A stretch of 64,000 nt of DNA, taken from Arthrobacter cupressi (GTDB taxonomy: Bacteria > Actinomycetota > Actinomycetes > Actinomycetales > Micrococcaceae). Positions within the stretch are counted from its first letter, which is position 1, and every line of letters begins with the position of its first letter. The stretch lies in assembly GCF_900099975.1 (NCBI RefSeq), contig NZ_FNEI01000011.1, positions 62,001 through 126,000 of the forward strand, in the 5' to 3' direction. The notes below the pieces were generated by a model. The model saw only the letters and a program-made list of their open reading frames with translations, did no database searches and was not told the DNA's origin. This document shows positions 63,834 to 64,000 of this stretch, one piece after another. Position numbers and translations under genes: made by a program.

Positions 63834-63839
63834 TATACT
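63834..63839 (+). promoter_or_regulatory. -10 box of the partial MarR gene
   Basis: TATACT ends seven bases before ATG 63847, close to the perfect TATAAT. Confidence 0.6.
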
Positions 63840-63846
63840 GGCTGTT

Positions 63847-64000
63847 ATGCCTGACATTGAGCGTTGGCCCACCGGAAGGCTGTTGTCCACAGCGGCACGC
63901 CTCGTGGAACACGCATGGAACGAGAAGCTGAGCGGCCTGGGACTGACGCACGCCGGGGTGATCGCCTTGGAAGTCCTTGCGGTGAAAGGCCCCATCACCC
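63847..64000 (+). CDS. MarR family regulator, N-terminal part (cut by window end)
   Basis: The visible 51 residues (MPDIERWPTGRLLSTAARLV, then LGLTHAGVIALEVLA) match the N-terminal dimerisation helix and the start of the winged helix of MarR proteins. It is divergent from bcp, so a role in peroxide or organic-oxidant response is possible. The rest lies outside the window. Confidence 0.75.
   Translation, partial: MPDIERWPTGRLLSTAARLVEHAWNEKLSGLGLTHAGVIALEVLAVKGPIT

Overview
This window is a gene-dense, high-GC chromosomal stretch of an actinobacterium. Gene order and protein character point to the Micrococcaceae, most likely the Arthrobacter/Pseudarthrobacter group; this is judged from the sequence alone. 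Supporting signs are NucS-type mismatch endonuclease, DUF2550 after atpC, DUF3039, DUF2017 next to clpS, many GTG starts, and many genes whose start codon lies only 6-7 nt behind a TAnnnT box (leaderless mRNAs). The block pncB-clpS-DUF2017-murI-MBL-rph-rdgB, and atpC-DUF2550 followed by nucS and a thioredoxin-like gene, match the order I know from Mycobacterium tuberculosis (Rv1303-Rv1341 region), so most of this is old core chromosome rather than a mobile island.

Layout. 1-6548: 3' part of the F1Fo ATP synthase operon (atpE end, atpF, H, A, G, D, C) plus a DUF2550 protein, closed by a perfect bidirectional terminator. 6613-10388: cold-shock protein, nagA, nucS, a small zinc-finger-like protein and an alpha/beta hydrolase. 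10401-18459: AI-2E family exporter, a large membrane protein, a thioredoxin-like/TPR protein, a two-gene ABC exporter, nagB and DUF3039. 18744-26966: DEAD/DEAH helicase, the NAD salvage pair pncA-pncB, clpS-DUF2017, murI, a cAMP-phosphodiesterase-like MBL protein, rph and rdgB, again closed by a perfect bidirectional terminator. 27065-36986: DedA protein, BRCT-bearing DnaQ-like exonuclease, DUF4395, ADP-ribosylglycohydrolase, two DUF202 proteins, aquaporin and the sbcD-sbcC nuclease. 37030-44979: MFS exporter with a possible leader peptide, AraC and IclR regulators, MHS-type transporter, phosphoribosyltransferase, hydrolase and amino-acid permease. 45134-50999: nrtR-nadA-nadB-nadC-cysteine desulfurase operon for de novo NAD synthesis. 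51001-64000: GtrA, DM13 and DUF1684 proteins, a lipoprotein, a transglutaminase, the LLM oxidoreductase/MarR pair, an RND exporter, malate:quinone oxidoreductase, a solute-binding lipoprotein, tRNA-Leu(UAG), Bcp peroxiredoxin and the start of a MarR regulator.

How it works together. Two NAD routes are encoded: salvage (pncA/pncB) and de novo (nadABC, with its own regulator NrtR and a desulfurase probably feeding the NadA iron-sulfur cluster). NagA and NagB are the two enzymes that turn GlcNAc-6-P into fructose-6-P. NucS, SbcCD, the exonuclease-BRCT protein, the helicase and RdgB form a loose genome-maintenance set. Energy metabolism is represented by ATP synthase and Mqo.

I see no prophage, transposase, CRISPR array, integron or defence island. 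The most interesting signals are regulatory and structural: a 31-bp palindrome before nrtR, a palindrome before the LLM/MarR operon, two copies of a ~62-bp palindromic intergenic repeat, a 59-bp tandem repeat between pncB and clpS, a 17-bp GAAA-capped hairpin inside the atp operon, a possible four-residue leader peptide before an exporter, and overlapping back-to-back -10 boxes at 52968-52977.
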